Positions 41,483-50,782 of a stretch of 64,000 nt of DNA are shown here, in pieces. A model generated the notes under the pieces. That model saw nothing but the letters and a program-made list of their open reading frames with translations. It was not told the DNA's origin and did not search any database. The stretch comes from CAVRUD01 sp963849635 (GTDB lineage: Bacteria > Chloroflexota > Chloroflexia > Thermomicrobiales > UBA6265): positions 1 to 64,000 of the forward strand of contig CAWKIA010000025.1 of NCBI GenBank assembly GCA_963849635.1. The letters run 5' to 3'. Every line of letters begins with the position of its first letter. The first letter of the stretch is position 1. The translations under genes were made by a program, and so were the position numbers.

Positions 41483-41944
41483 ATGAAGGGTGAGCGCAAG
41501 ATGATCTGGCTCCTGGTGCTGATCGCGGTCGCCGCTGGTGCGCTGCTGCCGATCCAGGCCAGTATCAACGGACAGATGCGGCCATTCGTGGGCGGGCCGA
41601 TTCCTGCGACGCTCGTCTCGGTTACCGTGAGCACGCTCACCATGATCGTACTGGTCATCGCGACCAGAACCTCCGTCCCGTCAAGCGCCAAGCTGTCCGG
41701 ATCGCCCTGGTGGATATGGACTGGAGGGCTGCTCGGGGTCGTGTTCGTTCTGGTCAGCCTCGGACTGATCAACCGCCTTGGAGCAGCGTTTCTCTTCGCC
41801 CTGGTCGTCGTCGGTCAGATGCTGGCGTCTCTGGCAATCGACCACTTCGGACTTTTTGGAGTGAGCGAGCACGCGGTATCTCCGCTACGGGTCATGGGTG
41901 TCGTTCTGTTGTTTGGAGGCGTTCTCTTGATCCGGCTCTTCTAG
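41483..41944 (+). CDS. DMT-superfamily transporter, YdcZ type
   Basis: 153 residues with five hydrophobic segments. It starts MIWLLVLIAVAAGALLPIQA (after MKGERK) and has NGQMRPFVGGPIPATLVSVT, the conserved region of DUF606/YdcZ. It continues FVLVSLGLINRLGAAFLFAL and ends GVVLLFGGVLLIRLF. Such half-size DMT proteins are membrane permeases whose substrates are mostly unknown. It follows thpR closely, which may be only a shared transcript. Confidence 0.85.
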   Translation: MKGERKMIWLLVLIAVAAGALLPIQASINGQMRPFVGGPIPATLVSVTVSTLTMIVLVIATRTSVPSSAKLSGSPWWIWTGGLLGVVFVLVSLGLINRLGAAFLFALVVVGQMLASLAIDHFGLFGVSEHAVSPLRVMGVVLLFGGVLLIRLF

Positions 41945-42080
41945 CTGTCGTAAGCACGTTTCTCTATCTCCCAATCCGTTATCATGATTCGTTGAACGCG
42001 CGTTCGCGCCCACGCCGTCTACCGTAGGCACCACGTCACCGACCGACGGCGAGCGCGGAACCACCCAGGAACGACCACCG

Positions 42081-43208
42081 ATGAGCACGACCCTGAGCAC
42101 CACCAATACCGCGGCAAGTAGCTTGATTTCGACGTTGAGCGACATCGAGCGCCGATACTTAGAGCTCGATCACCTGATGGCCGACCCCGAGTACGCCACC
42201 GACCCGAACCGCCTGATGGAACTGGGCCGGGAACGGGCCGAACTCGAGGAGATCGTCAGCGCCTTCCGCGAGTTGAAGCAGACGGACAGTGCCATCGCCG
42301 ACGCCGAAGTGCTCTCCGCCGATGACGACCGGGAGATGTCCGAACTGGCCGCAGATGAGCTAAAAACCCTGCGCCCGGAACGCGACGAATTGGTCCGGCG
42401 GGTGCGTGCGCTCCTGGTGCCCAAAGACCCGGCCGATGAGAAAAACGTGATCGTCGAGATTCGCGCCGGAACCGGCGGCGATGAGGCGGCTCTATTCGCC
42501 GCGGATCTTTTCCGGATGTATACCCGCTACGCCGAGCGCCAGCGCTGGAAGGTCGAGGTCGTCTCCGAGACGGAGACGGACGGAGGCGGCTTCCGCGAAG
42601 TCATCTTCGAGGTCGCCGGTCATGGCGCCTACAGTCACCTGCGCTACGAAAGTGGCGTGCATCGAGTCCAGCGCGTACCCGCCACAGAGAGTCAGGGCCG
42701 GATCCATACCTCCACCGCCAGTGTGGCGGTCTTGCCGGAAGCGGAAGAAGTCGATATCCAGATCAACGACAACGACCTTCGCATCGACGTCTATCGTTCG
42801 ACCGGCCACGGTGGCCAGAGCGTGAACACGACCGACTCTGCCGTTCGGATCACGCATCTCCCCACCGGGATGGTCGTCACCTGCCAGGACGAGAAGAGCC
42901 AGCTCAAGAACAAGCTCAAGGCGATGACCGTCTTGCGCTCGCGCCTCTATGAGATCGAGCGGGATCGGCTCGCCCAGGAGCGTGGTGACGCCCGCCGCTC
43001 CCAGATTGGATCCGGCGAGCGCAGCGAAAAGATCCGGACCTACAACTATCCGCAGGATCGGATCACCGACCACCGGATCGGCTTGAGCCGGAGCAACATT
43101 CCGGCGGTGATGGACGGCCAAATCGAGCCAATCATCCAGGAACTCCGCGCCGCCGACGAAGCCGAGCGCCTCCGCGACTTCGGCCTGGACGAGTCAAGCG
43201 CAGCCTGA
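42081..43208 (+). CDS. prfA: Peptide chain release factor 1
   Basis: Recognises UAA and UAG stop codons and triggers peptide release. 375 residues, intact. The codon-recognition tripeptide is PAT near residue 200 (HRVQRVPATESQGRIHTS), which marks RF1 rather than RF2 (SPF). The catalytic GGQ lies near 244 in STGHGGQSVNTTDSAVRI. The N-terminal helical domain (SLISTLSDIERRYLELDHLM) is present. Usually prmC follows; here it does not. Confidence 0.97.
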   Translation: MSTTLSTTNTAASSLISTLSDIERRYLELDHLMADPEYATDPNRLMELGRERAELEEIVSAFRELKQTDSAIADAEVLSADDDREMSELAADELKTLRPERDELVRRVRALLVPKDPADEKNVIVEIRAGTGGDEAALFAADLFRMYTRYAERQRWKVEVVSETETDGGGFREVIFEVAGHGAYSHLRYESGVHRVQRVPATESQGRIHTSTASVAVLPEAEEVDIQINDNDLRIDVYRSTGHGGQSVNTTDSAVRITHLPTGMVVTCQDEKSQLKNKLKAMTVLRSRLYEIERDRLAQERGDARRSQIGSGERSEKIRTYNYPQDRITDHRIGLSRSNIPAVMDGQIEPIIQELRAADEAERLRDFGLDESSAA

Positions 43209-43388
43209 CCGAGTCCGCGACCTGCATCCGGTGATACTTCAGTCGCCGCCGCATTCGACCTGTATGGGTAGGGCTTGCCCTGCACGGTCGCCGGTCGGGA
43301 CGCCTCGTTTCGGCAACAGGGCATCGCAAGCGGATGCCCGTACAACAACGTCCGACAGATGAGCTGGACATGAAGGGCTTCCAGAACG

Positions 43389-43868
43389 TCAAAATACTCG
43401 AGCAATCGCCTTTCCAACATCGATCCAGAACCGACCGCCAATGACCGCCATCAGCAGCAGGGCCGCCATGGTCAAGACGGCGTCGACGCTCTGGCGCCCT
43501 TCCTTCGCCCAGTAGACATCCTCAAGGTGAAGCCAAAGGGCAAACTCGTCGAGGGTGAGCGCCGCGCCGATGCCAAAGAGGACCGCGACGACCAACTGCC
43601 ACGTCCGATCATTGATTCCAACCCCCAGGAATCCCGATACAAGCAGCAGGATGATGCCCGGCACCAGGTGGTGGAGGTGGGTTCCCCCTGGACCGCTGAC
43701 GTTGCGAAACACTCTCCGGTACTTGCCGTCGCGAATGGCGTGGGTGATGAAGCGCACGGCCAGGAACGTGACAACATAGGTCACCAGGATGACTGCCTGG
43801 GCCTCCTTCCCCTCGTCGAGAATCTGGCGCTCATAGGCGCGCTGCACGTCGTCAATCAGCCGTTCCAT
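43389..43868 (-). CDS. Membrane protein of unknown function
   Basis: 159 residues from ATG 43868 (a longer frame begins at 43934). Four hydrophobic stretches: VILVTYVVTFLAVRFI, HHLVPGIILLLVSGFLGVGI, LVVAVLFGIGAALTLDEFAL and VLTMAALLLMAVIGG. Conserved-looking HLHH (in GGTHLHHLVPG) and ALTLDEFALWLHLEDVYW could hold a metal or a lipid head group. The HH and DEFALWLHL pattern is seen in a group of bacterial integral membrane proteins, but I cannot assign a reaction. Convergent with prfA. Confidence 0.65.
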   Translation of the reverse strand: MERLIDDVQRAYERQILDEGKEAQAVILVTYVVTFLAVRFITHAIRDGKYRRVFRNVSGPGGTHLHHLVPGIILLLVSGFLGVGINDRTWQLVVAVLFGIGAALTLDEFALWLHLEDVYWAKEGRQSVDAVLTMAALLLMAVIGGRFWIDVGKAIARVF

Positions 43869-44063
43869 CGTCTCGCGTTCTCCGTCGTTTCGCCGCCGTT
43901 CAACAATTGTCGGGGCGAATTGCGAACCCCCCAAATGCCCAAAAAGCGATTAGATGCGGAAACGTCACGAATTGCAGGCGTTCCCGAGATTGTTTCACGT
44001 TCGTTCGACTTGGGAGAGAATGGCATTCATCGGAGATCGTTTGTCTATGAAAGGGATTCCTGG

Positions 44064-45530
44064 ATGCGGATCGTAATCGGAGAGATTGCCCACGAGACGA
44101 ACACGTTTTGCCCCGGGCAGACGACCGACGAGCATTTCCGCGCGCGGGGATGGGTCTCGGGTCAGGACGTAATCGATCGCTATGGTGGCGTGCGCAGCGA
44201 CCTCGGCGGCATGATCGCCGCCGCCCATGAACGGGGCCATGAGATCGTGCCCACCCTCGCGACCTGGGCCGAACCATGGGGCACGATCTCGAAATCGACC
44301 TACGACCACCTCCTTGGCGACCTCATCGATGGCATCAGGGCGGCCAAGCAGTCCGGGCCTGTCGACGCGGTTTGCCTCTCTCTCCACGGCGCTGGCGTCG
44401 CCGAAGGCACCGATGACCTAGAAGGCTCGATCCTGACGGCCGTCCGGGACGTCGTCGGTCCCGATGTCCCCGTGCTCGCAACTCTGGATCTCCACGGTAA
44501 CGTCACGCAGACCATGGTCGACAAGGCGACCATCTTGCTTGGCTGCCACCTCTACCCGCACGTCGATGCCCACGAGCGCGGCATCGAGGCGATCGAGCTT
44601 GCCGAGAAGTTCGCGACTGGTCAGCTCAATCCGGTGTCATACCTTGTTCAGCCTCCGATGCTGATCCCGACCTCGACGACAGATATCAATCCGGCCAAGG
44701 CAATCAATGCGGTCTGCGCCGAATGGGAGGCCAGGCCGGGCGTGATCGACTGCACCTTCATGCACGGCTTCCCCTACACCGACATCCCGCGAGCCGGCGT
44801 GACGATCGTCGTCACCACCGATGGCGACCCCGGCCTGGCCAGGACTGCCGCCGAGTCCGTCGCCAACGAGTTGTGGGCCAGCCGCGACGGCTTCACCCTC
44901 AACCCAATCTCGCCAGAAGAGGCAATCAAGCGTGCGCTTGCCGTCGACGGCCGCCCGGTTGTCATCAACGAGACAGCAGACAACCCTGGTGGCGGCGCAC
45001 CTGGCGACGCCACCCACTTGCTCAGAGCCCTGCTGGCGGCCAAAGTGCCGGAGACATGCTTCGGGGCGATCTGCGATCCAGTCACCGCCAAACGGGCCCA
45101 CGATGCCGGAGCCGGCGCAACGATCGACGTGTCGCTTGGCGGCCGCTCCGGACCGCTCTACGGCGATCCGATCACGGCGACAGCCACAGTCATTGCGCTC
45201 TCGGATGGGAAGTTCAAGGCCAGTTCGCCGATGATGTCCGGAATGCCCTTTGATCTCGGGCCATCTTGCCGACTAGAGATCGACGGGATCGACGTCGTCG
45301 TTACATCGCAGCGGTCACAGGTCTTCGATCAGGAGATCTTTCTCCTGCACGGCATTGACGTGACGACGTACAAGATTGTCGCCTTGAAATCGAGCCAGCA
45401 CTTCCGCGCCGGCTTCGTGCCGATCGCGGCCGAGATTATCCGAGCGGACACCCCGGGCGCGACAACGATTGATCTCCACGCCATTCCCTATCACGCGCCT
45501 CGAAGGCGAGTACTGGCCGTTGCAGGCTGA
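44064..45530 (+). CDS. M81-family metallopeptidase-like protein (MlrC type)
   Basis: 488 residues from ATG 44064 (AAAGGGA upstream). It matches MlrC/DUF1485 throughout: MRIVIGEIAHETNTFCPGQT, VCLSLHGAGVAEGTDDLEGS, LATLDLHGNVTQTMVDKATI, YPHVDAHERGIEA, and the C-terminal ETADNPGGGAPGDATHLLRA. MlrC was described as the enzyme finishing degradation of linearised microcystin. Most relatives are uncharacterised hydrolases of small peptides or amides. Metal ligands are probably in the GEIAHETN, LDLHGN and DNPGGG motifs. The next gene, a D-aminoacylase, is read in the same direction, suggesting joint breakdown of unusual amides. Confidence 0.9.
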   Translation: MRIVIGEIAHETNTFCPGQTTDEHFRARGWVSGQDVIDRYGGVRSDLGGMIAAAHERGHEIVPTLATWAEPWGTISKSTYDHLLGDLIDGIRAAKQSGPVDAVCLSLHGAGVAEGTDDLEGSILTAVRDVVGPDVPVLATLDLHGNVTQTMVDKATILLGCHLYPHVDAHERGIEAIELAEKFATGQLNPVSYLVQPPMLIPTSTTDINPAKAINAVCAEWEARPGVIDCTFMHGFPYTDIPRAGVTIVVTTDGDPGLARTAAESVANELWASRDGFTLNPISPEEAIKRALAVDGRPVVINETADNPGGGAPGDATHLLRALLAAKVPETCFGAICDPVTAKRAHDAGAGATIDVSLGGRSGPLYGDPITATATVIALSDGKFKASSPMMSGMPFDLGPSCRLEIDGIDVVVTSQRSQVFDQEIFLLHGIDVTTYKIVALKSSQHFRAGFVPIAAEIIRADTPGATTIDLHAIPYHAPRRRVLAVAG

Positions 45531-45637
45531 CCTGAAATGGTCGGCCACGGGCGCAGTGAGCTAGCCGCGAGGGCAACCGCCGGCTACGGCTAGGGCGGTC
45601 GGATCATCGTCGTAGCGCAATTGGAGGGTTGACCGGC

Positions 45638-47264
45638 ATGGCGGGTTCTGAGTTCGATGTCCTGATCCACGGCGGTAAGATCGTCGATGGCACTGGCAAC
45701 CCGTGGTTCTACGGGGATGTCGCGATCAAAGGCGATCAAGTTGCCGCCGTCGAACGAGCCGGCCGGATTCCGCTATCGGCCGCCGCCGAACTGGTTGACG
45801 CGGCCGGGCATGTCATCTGCCCCGGGTTCATCGATATCCAGTCTCACGCGATCCTGCCACTCATGCACGACGGCCGCTGCCTCTCCAAGATCACCCAGGG
45901 CGTCACGACCGAGATCATGGGCGAAGGGTGGACACCGGCGCCGGTGGCGGGACACGTCACCGATCCCTTCGAAGATCGGTCTTCACTTGCCGCCCGGCGA
46001 TTGGGCCGAGCAAGCCAGGACCTGGACCTCGTTCGGCGATTGGCTGCGAGCGATGGAGAAGTACGGCGTCTCGCCTAACGTCGGCTCGTTCCTCGGCGGC
46101 GGCACACTCCGCGAGATCGGCAAGAGCATGGCGATGGGTAAGGCCACCGAAGAAGAACTCGGCGTCATGCGCCGTGTCATGGACGAGTCGTTGGCGGATG
46201 GCGCCTTCGGTGTCTCCTACGCCCTGATCTACCCTCCCGATGCCTACGCCGATACGGACGAGGTCTGCGCGATCTGTGAGGTCGTTGCCCAGCACCGCGG
46301 GGTCTACATCACCCACATTCGCTCCGAAGCCGACTGGTTGGAAGAGGGCATCGCCGAGGCGATCGAGATTGGCCGGCGGACCGGTGTTGCTGTCGAGGTC
46401 TATCACCTGAAGGCGTCCGGGACGCAGAACTGGCACAAGATGCCCAACGTCATTGACGCCATCAACGCTGCCCGGGCCGAGGGGATCGATATCACCGCCG
46501 ACATGTACCCCTACATCGCCAGCGGCACCGGGCTGACCGCCATCCTGCCGCCATGGGCGTCCGCCGAAGGCAAGCTCTACGACAACCTGAACGACCCAGA
46601 GATGCGTGCCAAGATCAGGGCCGAAGTACTCGAGCCCTCAGGGATGTGGGAGACCTTCGCGGCCCAGGCCAATCCCGAGGGCACCATGCCGCTGGGCTTT
46701 GAGCTGCCGGAGCATAAGCGCTATGTCGGCCGGCGCCTGTCGGACATCGCGGACGAACGCGGCCAGGTCTGGATCGACGCCGCCATTGACCTGCTGGCTG
46801 CCGAGCGCCAGCGGATCTCTACTGTCTACTTCAACATGACCGAAGAAAATCTTGCCCTTCAATTGCGCCAGCCCTGGATCAAGATCTCGACCGATGCAGG
46901 CGGATTCGACCCCGCCTGGGCGGAAGAGCGCGGCCCGATCCACCCTCGGGGCTACGGCACCTACACGCGCGTGCTGGGCAAATACGTCCGCGAGGAGGGC
47001 GTCATCAGCCTCGAAGACGCTATCCGCAAGATGACTTCGTCTGTTGCGTCACGTCTCGATCTCCAGGGCCGCGGCGAGCTACGGCCCGGCGCCTTCGCCG
47101 ATGTCGTCATATTCGACCCAGAGACCGTGGGCGACCGCGCCACCTTCGAAAAACCACATCAATTGAGCGTCGGCATCCGCGACGTCTGGGTCAACGGCGG
47201 CAGGGTCCTCGCCGACGGCGAGCACACCGGCGCGACGCCGGGCCGGTTCGTCCGCGCGCATTGA
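45638..47264 (+). CDS. N-acyl-D-amino-acid deacylase (D-aminoacylase), frame broken
   Basis: Zinc amidohydrolase removing acyl groups from D-amino acids or related amides. Starts at ATG 45638 (TTGGAGGG upstream). The N-terminal part has FDVLIHGGKIVDGTGNPWFY and VICPGFIDIQSHAILPLMHD with a modified HxH region (QSHAI). A one-base shift near 45970 breaks the frame. It continues with FGDWLRAMEKYGVSPNVGSF, GVYITHIRSEADW, VEVYHLKASGTQNWHKMPNV and ISTDAGGFDPAWAEERGPIH with the catalytic aspartate, and ends with a typical ADVVIFDPETV segment. About 541 residues. Clustered with the MlrC-like gene. Confidence 0.9.
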
Positions 47265-47670
47265 TCGACGGCCAGATATCGCCAGGTTGAAACCTGGCGC
47301 TCAACCTACGAATTCCCTCCGGGACTGTCACTTGGAGGGCTATTTGGCGGAGCTTTTGGTGGGATAGGTGGCGGGAACTATGGTCGCTATCTGGTGCTGT
47401 CTGGTCTTCCCGTTCAAGATGAGTCACGGGTGTCTAGGTCGGGGAATTCCTTCGCACCGTTTGCAATCCCGTCATTCGGGTCAGTGCGACGGGCCAGGGA
47501 TCATCCCCGGCCCGTCGACGCCATCGGTCGCGTCAGTGGCTACGTCGCCGGCGTGGCGGCCGGGACGAAGGTCGAGAACACGGAGTGACGTTTCCTGCCG
47601 ATCCTCCTCGACCGGGTTCAAGATGATGCCGGGTCCGTAGCCGGTGCTGCCGGACCGCTGGGTCGTCCCC
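47265..47670. other. Left margin of the 47-57 kb accessory region
   Basis: No gene seen. A perfect 9-base-stem hairpin (47280-47299, CGCCAGGTT/AACCTGGCG) follows the D-aminoacylase stop and may end its transcript. At 47316-47335 stand CCTCCGGGACTG and TGTCACTTGG, overlapping by two bases. The same 12-mer, and the reverse complement of the 10-mer, recur side by side at 57346-57367 on the other edge of the accessory region. Confidence 0.45.
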
Positions 47671-47930
47671 TCAGCGCGCGGGACGCAGGTGACGGTCGAG
47701 GAAGGTGAGGGTGACGGCCCGTGCAGGTCCCAGGCAAAGACATCGAGATGGCCGAGTCCCGGGAACTCGGCGTAGACCACCTCGACCGCGGCCTCGTGCA
47801 GGGCTTCGACCATCCGCCGCGAGTGCTCCACCGGGCTGACGTCGTCGGCGCCGCCATGAACGATCAGGAAGGGGACCGTCTCCTGGTCGACCCAGGCGAG
47901 CGGCGAGGCATCGCGGTAGGCTCAGGGATG
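47671..47930 (-). pseudogene. C-terminal fragment of an alpha/beta hydrolase
   Basis: The minus strand reads LAWVDQETVPFLIVHGGADD, SPVEHSRRMVEALHEAAVE, FPGLGHLDVFAW and then, after a one-base shift, TLTFLDRHLRPAR. The HGGADD aspartate and GLGH histidine are the last two members of a Ser-Asp-His triad of a prolyl-oligopeptidase-like hydrolase. The nucleophile part is gone because an IS5-like remnant starts at about 47930. Confidence 0.7.
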
Positions 47931-48546
47931 ACCTGCTGGCGGCGCCTGCGGGCCGGGCAGGCGGCTGGGTATCTGGCATCGGCTGCACCGGCGCGCTGCT
48001 GCGATCGGCTGGGGGCGGCGGGCCAGATCGACGGGGAGCGGGCCTGCCGCGACAGCGCCAGCGTCCCGGCACAAAGGGGGGCCGCGGCGACGGGACCTGA
48101 CCCAACGAACCGCGGCGAAACCGGGCACGAAGCGCCATGGTGTGGTCGACCGCCGGGGCATCCCGCTCGCGACGCTCCTGAGCGCGCGCCAACCGCCCCG
48201 ACCGCGTCCTGTTCGCGGAGCTGGTGGACGCGGTCGAGTCGATCAAGCGTCCCGCCGGGCGCGCCGCGCAAGCGCCCGGCGAAGCTGCACGCCGATAAGG
48301 GCGATGACGCGCCGCGCTGCCGCGCCGCCGCTGCGGCGGCGGGGCATCACGGTCCGCATCGCCCGCAAGGGGGTCGAGCGCAAGCGCGCGGCTCGGGCGG
48401 CCACCGGTGGGTGGTCGAGCGGACCCTGGCCTGGCTCGACCAGTTCCGCCGCCTGCCCATCCGATACGAGCGCCGCCACGACATCCATGCAAGCCTTCCT
48501 CGACATCGGCTGTTTCCTCATCTGCGTCAACGCGATCCAGCGGTAG
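47930..48546 (+). pseudogene. IS5-family transposase remnant
   Basis: The reading frame keeps changing: MTCWRRLRAGQAAG, then GTKRHGVVDRRGIPLATLLS, KRPAKLHADKGDD, RRRGITVRIARKGVERK, then HRWVVERTLAWLDQFRRLPI and AFLDIGCFLICVNAIQR. The order and motifs are those of IS5/IS427 transposases, but it is clearly a different element from the one at 5426. The N-terminal third is missing and at least four frame breaks are present. Confidence 0.78.
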
Positions 48547-48587
48547 TGTTAGGTGTTCTTAAGCTCATTCTCCACCGGGGCGTGAAG

Positions 48588-48752
48588 CAACAGAATGCCG
48601 CCGGGTTCGTCTTCGACGATCCTGGCGGCACGTTGTCCTGGGCGGCGCCGGATAGGGGTGTGCTCGACCTCGATGGTGAATCCCTAGCCGCTAGCAGGGC
48701 GGAGGAAATCGCTGATTTGGCGAGGCGATGGATGGAAGCGACCGAGACGTAA
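48588..48752 (+). pseudogene. C-terminal gene fragment, copy A
   Basis: The plus strand reads VKQQNAAGFVFDDPGG, LSWAAPDRGVLDLDGESLAA and ends RAEEIADLARRWMEATET. The same end occurs at 50588-50755 (copy B), with about 20 differences in about 175 bases. Most differences are synonymous in this frame, which suggests the frame was once coding. No family recognised. It is placed immediately after the IS5 remnant, so the beginning of the gene is lost. Confidence 0.5.
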
Positions 48753-48779
48753 AGCCGCCTTGTCACCCGCGAATTGAAC

Positions 48780-49991
48780 CTATTCGGCTGTCACGGAGAG
48801 GAGGAGGAAGGTGGCCGCCTGGGTGGTCTCGTTCGCGTAGGTCGTGCTGGCACCCTTGGCCACCGTCAGGCTGAACCCAGCGGTGAGCTGCGCGGAACTC
48901 ATAGGCTCGACCGTGTGACCACGTGGATCATCAGCCAGGCGGATGATAGTTACCCGCGACAGCTGCTGTAACCGTTCCGGCATCGGTCATCCAGAGTCTC
49001 ACCCGGCCAACTGGTGGACCGCCAACGGGCCCCGGGCAACAACGTAACCCGCGCCAGGTTGATCGAGAGTCGACCCGGGTTTGCCGTGGTGGCCGTGGTT
49101 GCCGACGAGGGTCTGAACGGTAACGCCCGTGGTCTCGGTAATCGTTTCGAACGCTACTTCGGCCGCTCTGGATTGCAGGTTCTGCGGCACCAGTTGCACG
49201 AATCGTGAAGACGAGGAAGACGGCCAGAGCGTCTGTTCGATTGGTGATGACGAGGTCGATCATCGTCTGCGAAGCGCAGCGTGTCGCCGGCCGTGAGACA
49301 CCGCCGAAGACGGGTTACCGCCGGTGGCGGTGATATCAGCTTGGCCCGACTCATCGAGATGATCGCGGCGCCGCCTTGCGTGAACGGAACCATCACCCAT
49401 ACCCGGATCGAGCGTGATGCGGCGCAGCCACGGGAGTAACCTCCTTGGTGGCTGAAGGTCAGCGTTTCCGAAAAGAGGGTGGTCGCCGGCGCGTAGCCGG
49501 CGGGATCGCCCCAGCGCTCGACGATGCGGTTTCCTTGGACGCGGACCATGTCAACAGGGGCCAGGGTTCATTGCCGGTGAGCGGGACCCCAAGATGGCGC
49601 CGCCGGCCGCATCGAACGGGGCTAGCCGGGCGACGACCCTGTCGCTCCTGCGCGACGACATCCTGGGGGACTAGGCGGAGGCTCGGGTAGCTGTCGCGGA
49701 GGGAGGCGAGGTAGCGCACGAGGCCATGCCGACCCGGATGGGGAACTCGGCTCATCGCCGTGGTCGATGAAGTCGGGGGCGATGACGCGAGCAGGGCCGA
49801 GTGCGTCGGCGGTCCGGAGGAGGATGTCGATGGCGTCGTAGAAGCGCCAGACGGTATTGACCGCGGCCTTGACCGACCGTGTCTTCGGTCTGGACCGATT
49901 GTTCGGAGGCGAAGAGGGAGTACGCCTGGCCAAACCAGGCGCCGGTGATGAGGGTTAGGATGAGGGCGGCAATCGCGACGGGCTTGGACAT
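48780..49991 (-). pseudogene. Secreted SnoaL-cupin protein, copy A, decayed
   Basis: Starts MSKPVAIAALILTLITGAWF, a signal peptide, then VKAAVNTVWRFYDAIDILLR, VIAPDFIDHGDEPSSP, RYLASLRDSYPSLRLVPQDV and IVERWGDPAGYAPATTLF. This is the SnoaL/NTF2-like fold, and cupin-like ends (SVTAE) follow. It is spread over at least five reading frames with clear loss of conserved segments. Copy B at 50783-52043 is less damaged. The order of domains is the same in both. Confidence 0.7.
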
Positions 49992-50019
49992 GGAAGTCCT
50001 CTGGGGGCGGCGTCGGCGT

Positions 50020-50546
50020 CTAGTCGACGTGTCGCCAGCGACGGCGGTGGACGATGTCGTTGATCGCGGTTCGGCCAACGCCGAATGCAGGCGCGAGCGT
50101 CGCGGCGCGTTCTCCCGCTGCATGCCGCTGCCGGATCTCCCGCACCGCGACTTCGGTGAGTCTGGCGCGGTAATGGGCCTCGCCTCGTGTCCTGACGCCC
50201 AGGAACTCATCCCCGGGGGCGCCGGATTCGAGATGCGCCGGGTTGCAACAGCCAGGGTTCTCGCACCGGTGCCACACCCACTCGCCCAGGGGTACCGGTC
50301 CGTGGGCGCGCTCGTAGACCAGGCGATGGGCCATCAGCAGACGCCCGCGGACGGCGATGCGGCCGTATCCCCGGTCGTTGACCTGGCCCCGCCAGGGCCA
50401 GCACGCGTCCGGCCGCCGGAGCGGTCGATCCGCGCATCGAGCCTGGCGTCGAATGGCGGGTAATAGCCGATGCGGTTGTGGCCGCGAACAAAGAAGCGCG
50501 CGACCGGCTTCCCGCACCCGCAGGAGCAGGTCCTGTGTTCGGTCAT
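50020..50546 (-). CDS. HNH endonuclease of homing type, frame broken
   Basis: Starts MTEHRTCSCGCGKPVARFFV with a CSCGCGK zinc motif. After a one-base shift near 50415 it continues CWPWRGQVNDRGYGRIAVRG, MAHRLVYERAHGPVPLGEWV, then WHRCENPGCCNPAHLESG (the HNH core with the Cys pair and terminal H) and a C-terminal helix-turn-helix (LTEVAVREIRQRHAAGERAA, FGVGRTAINDIVHRR). This is the layout of phage- and intron-associated HNH nucleases that recognise long sites. It lies between two copies of a duplicated module, which fits a mobile or copy-promoting role, but that is inference. Confidence 0.8.
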
Positions 50547-50587
50547 GAGCAGTCTCAGCGCGGCTCCGCCACGCGGTGTCTCACGTG

Positions 50588-50755
50588 AAGCAACAGGACA
50601 CCGCCGGGTTCGTCTTCGACGATCCTGGCGGAATGTTGTCCTGGGCAACGCCGGATCGTGGGGTGCTGGACCTCGATGGTGAATCCCTGGCCACTGGCAG
50701 GGCGGAGGAGATCGCAGTATTGGCGAGGCGATGGATGGAGGCGACCGAGACGTAA
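50588..50755 (+). pseudogene. C-terminal gene fragment, copy B
   Basis: Reads VKQQDTAGFVFDDPGG, LSWATPDRGVLDLDGESLAT and ends RAEEIAVLARRWMEATET. It is the partner of 48588-48752. It begins right beside the HNH gene and ends just before the stop of the SnoaL-cupin gene copy B, so the repeated block includes both this fragment and that gene. Confidence 0.5.
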
Positions 50756-50782
50756 AGCCCCCTTGTCACTCGCGAAGTGACC

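Noticed and set aside
43527..44063. Extension of the MlrC-like frame by 179 codons upstream
   Set aside because: The extension is antisense to a membrane-protein gene. The ATG at 44064 has a good ribosome site and the family-typical N-terminus.
48588..48752. The fragment ending RRWMEATET as a transposase tail
   Set aside because: It does not match any transposase C-terminus I know, and its partner copy lies away from any transposase. Left as unknown.
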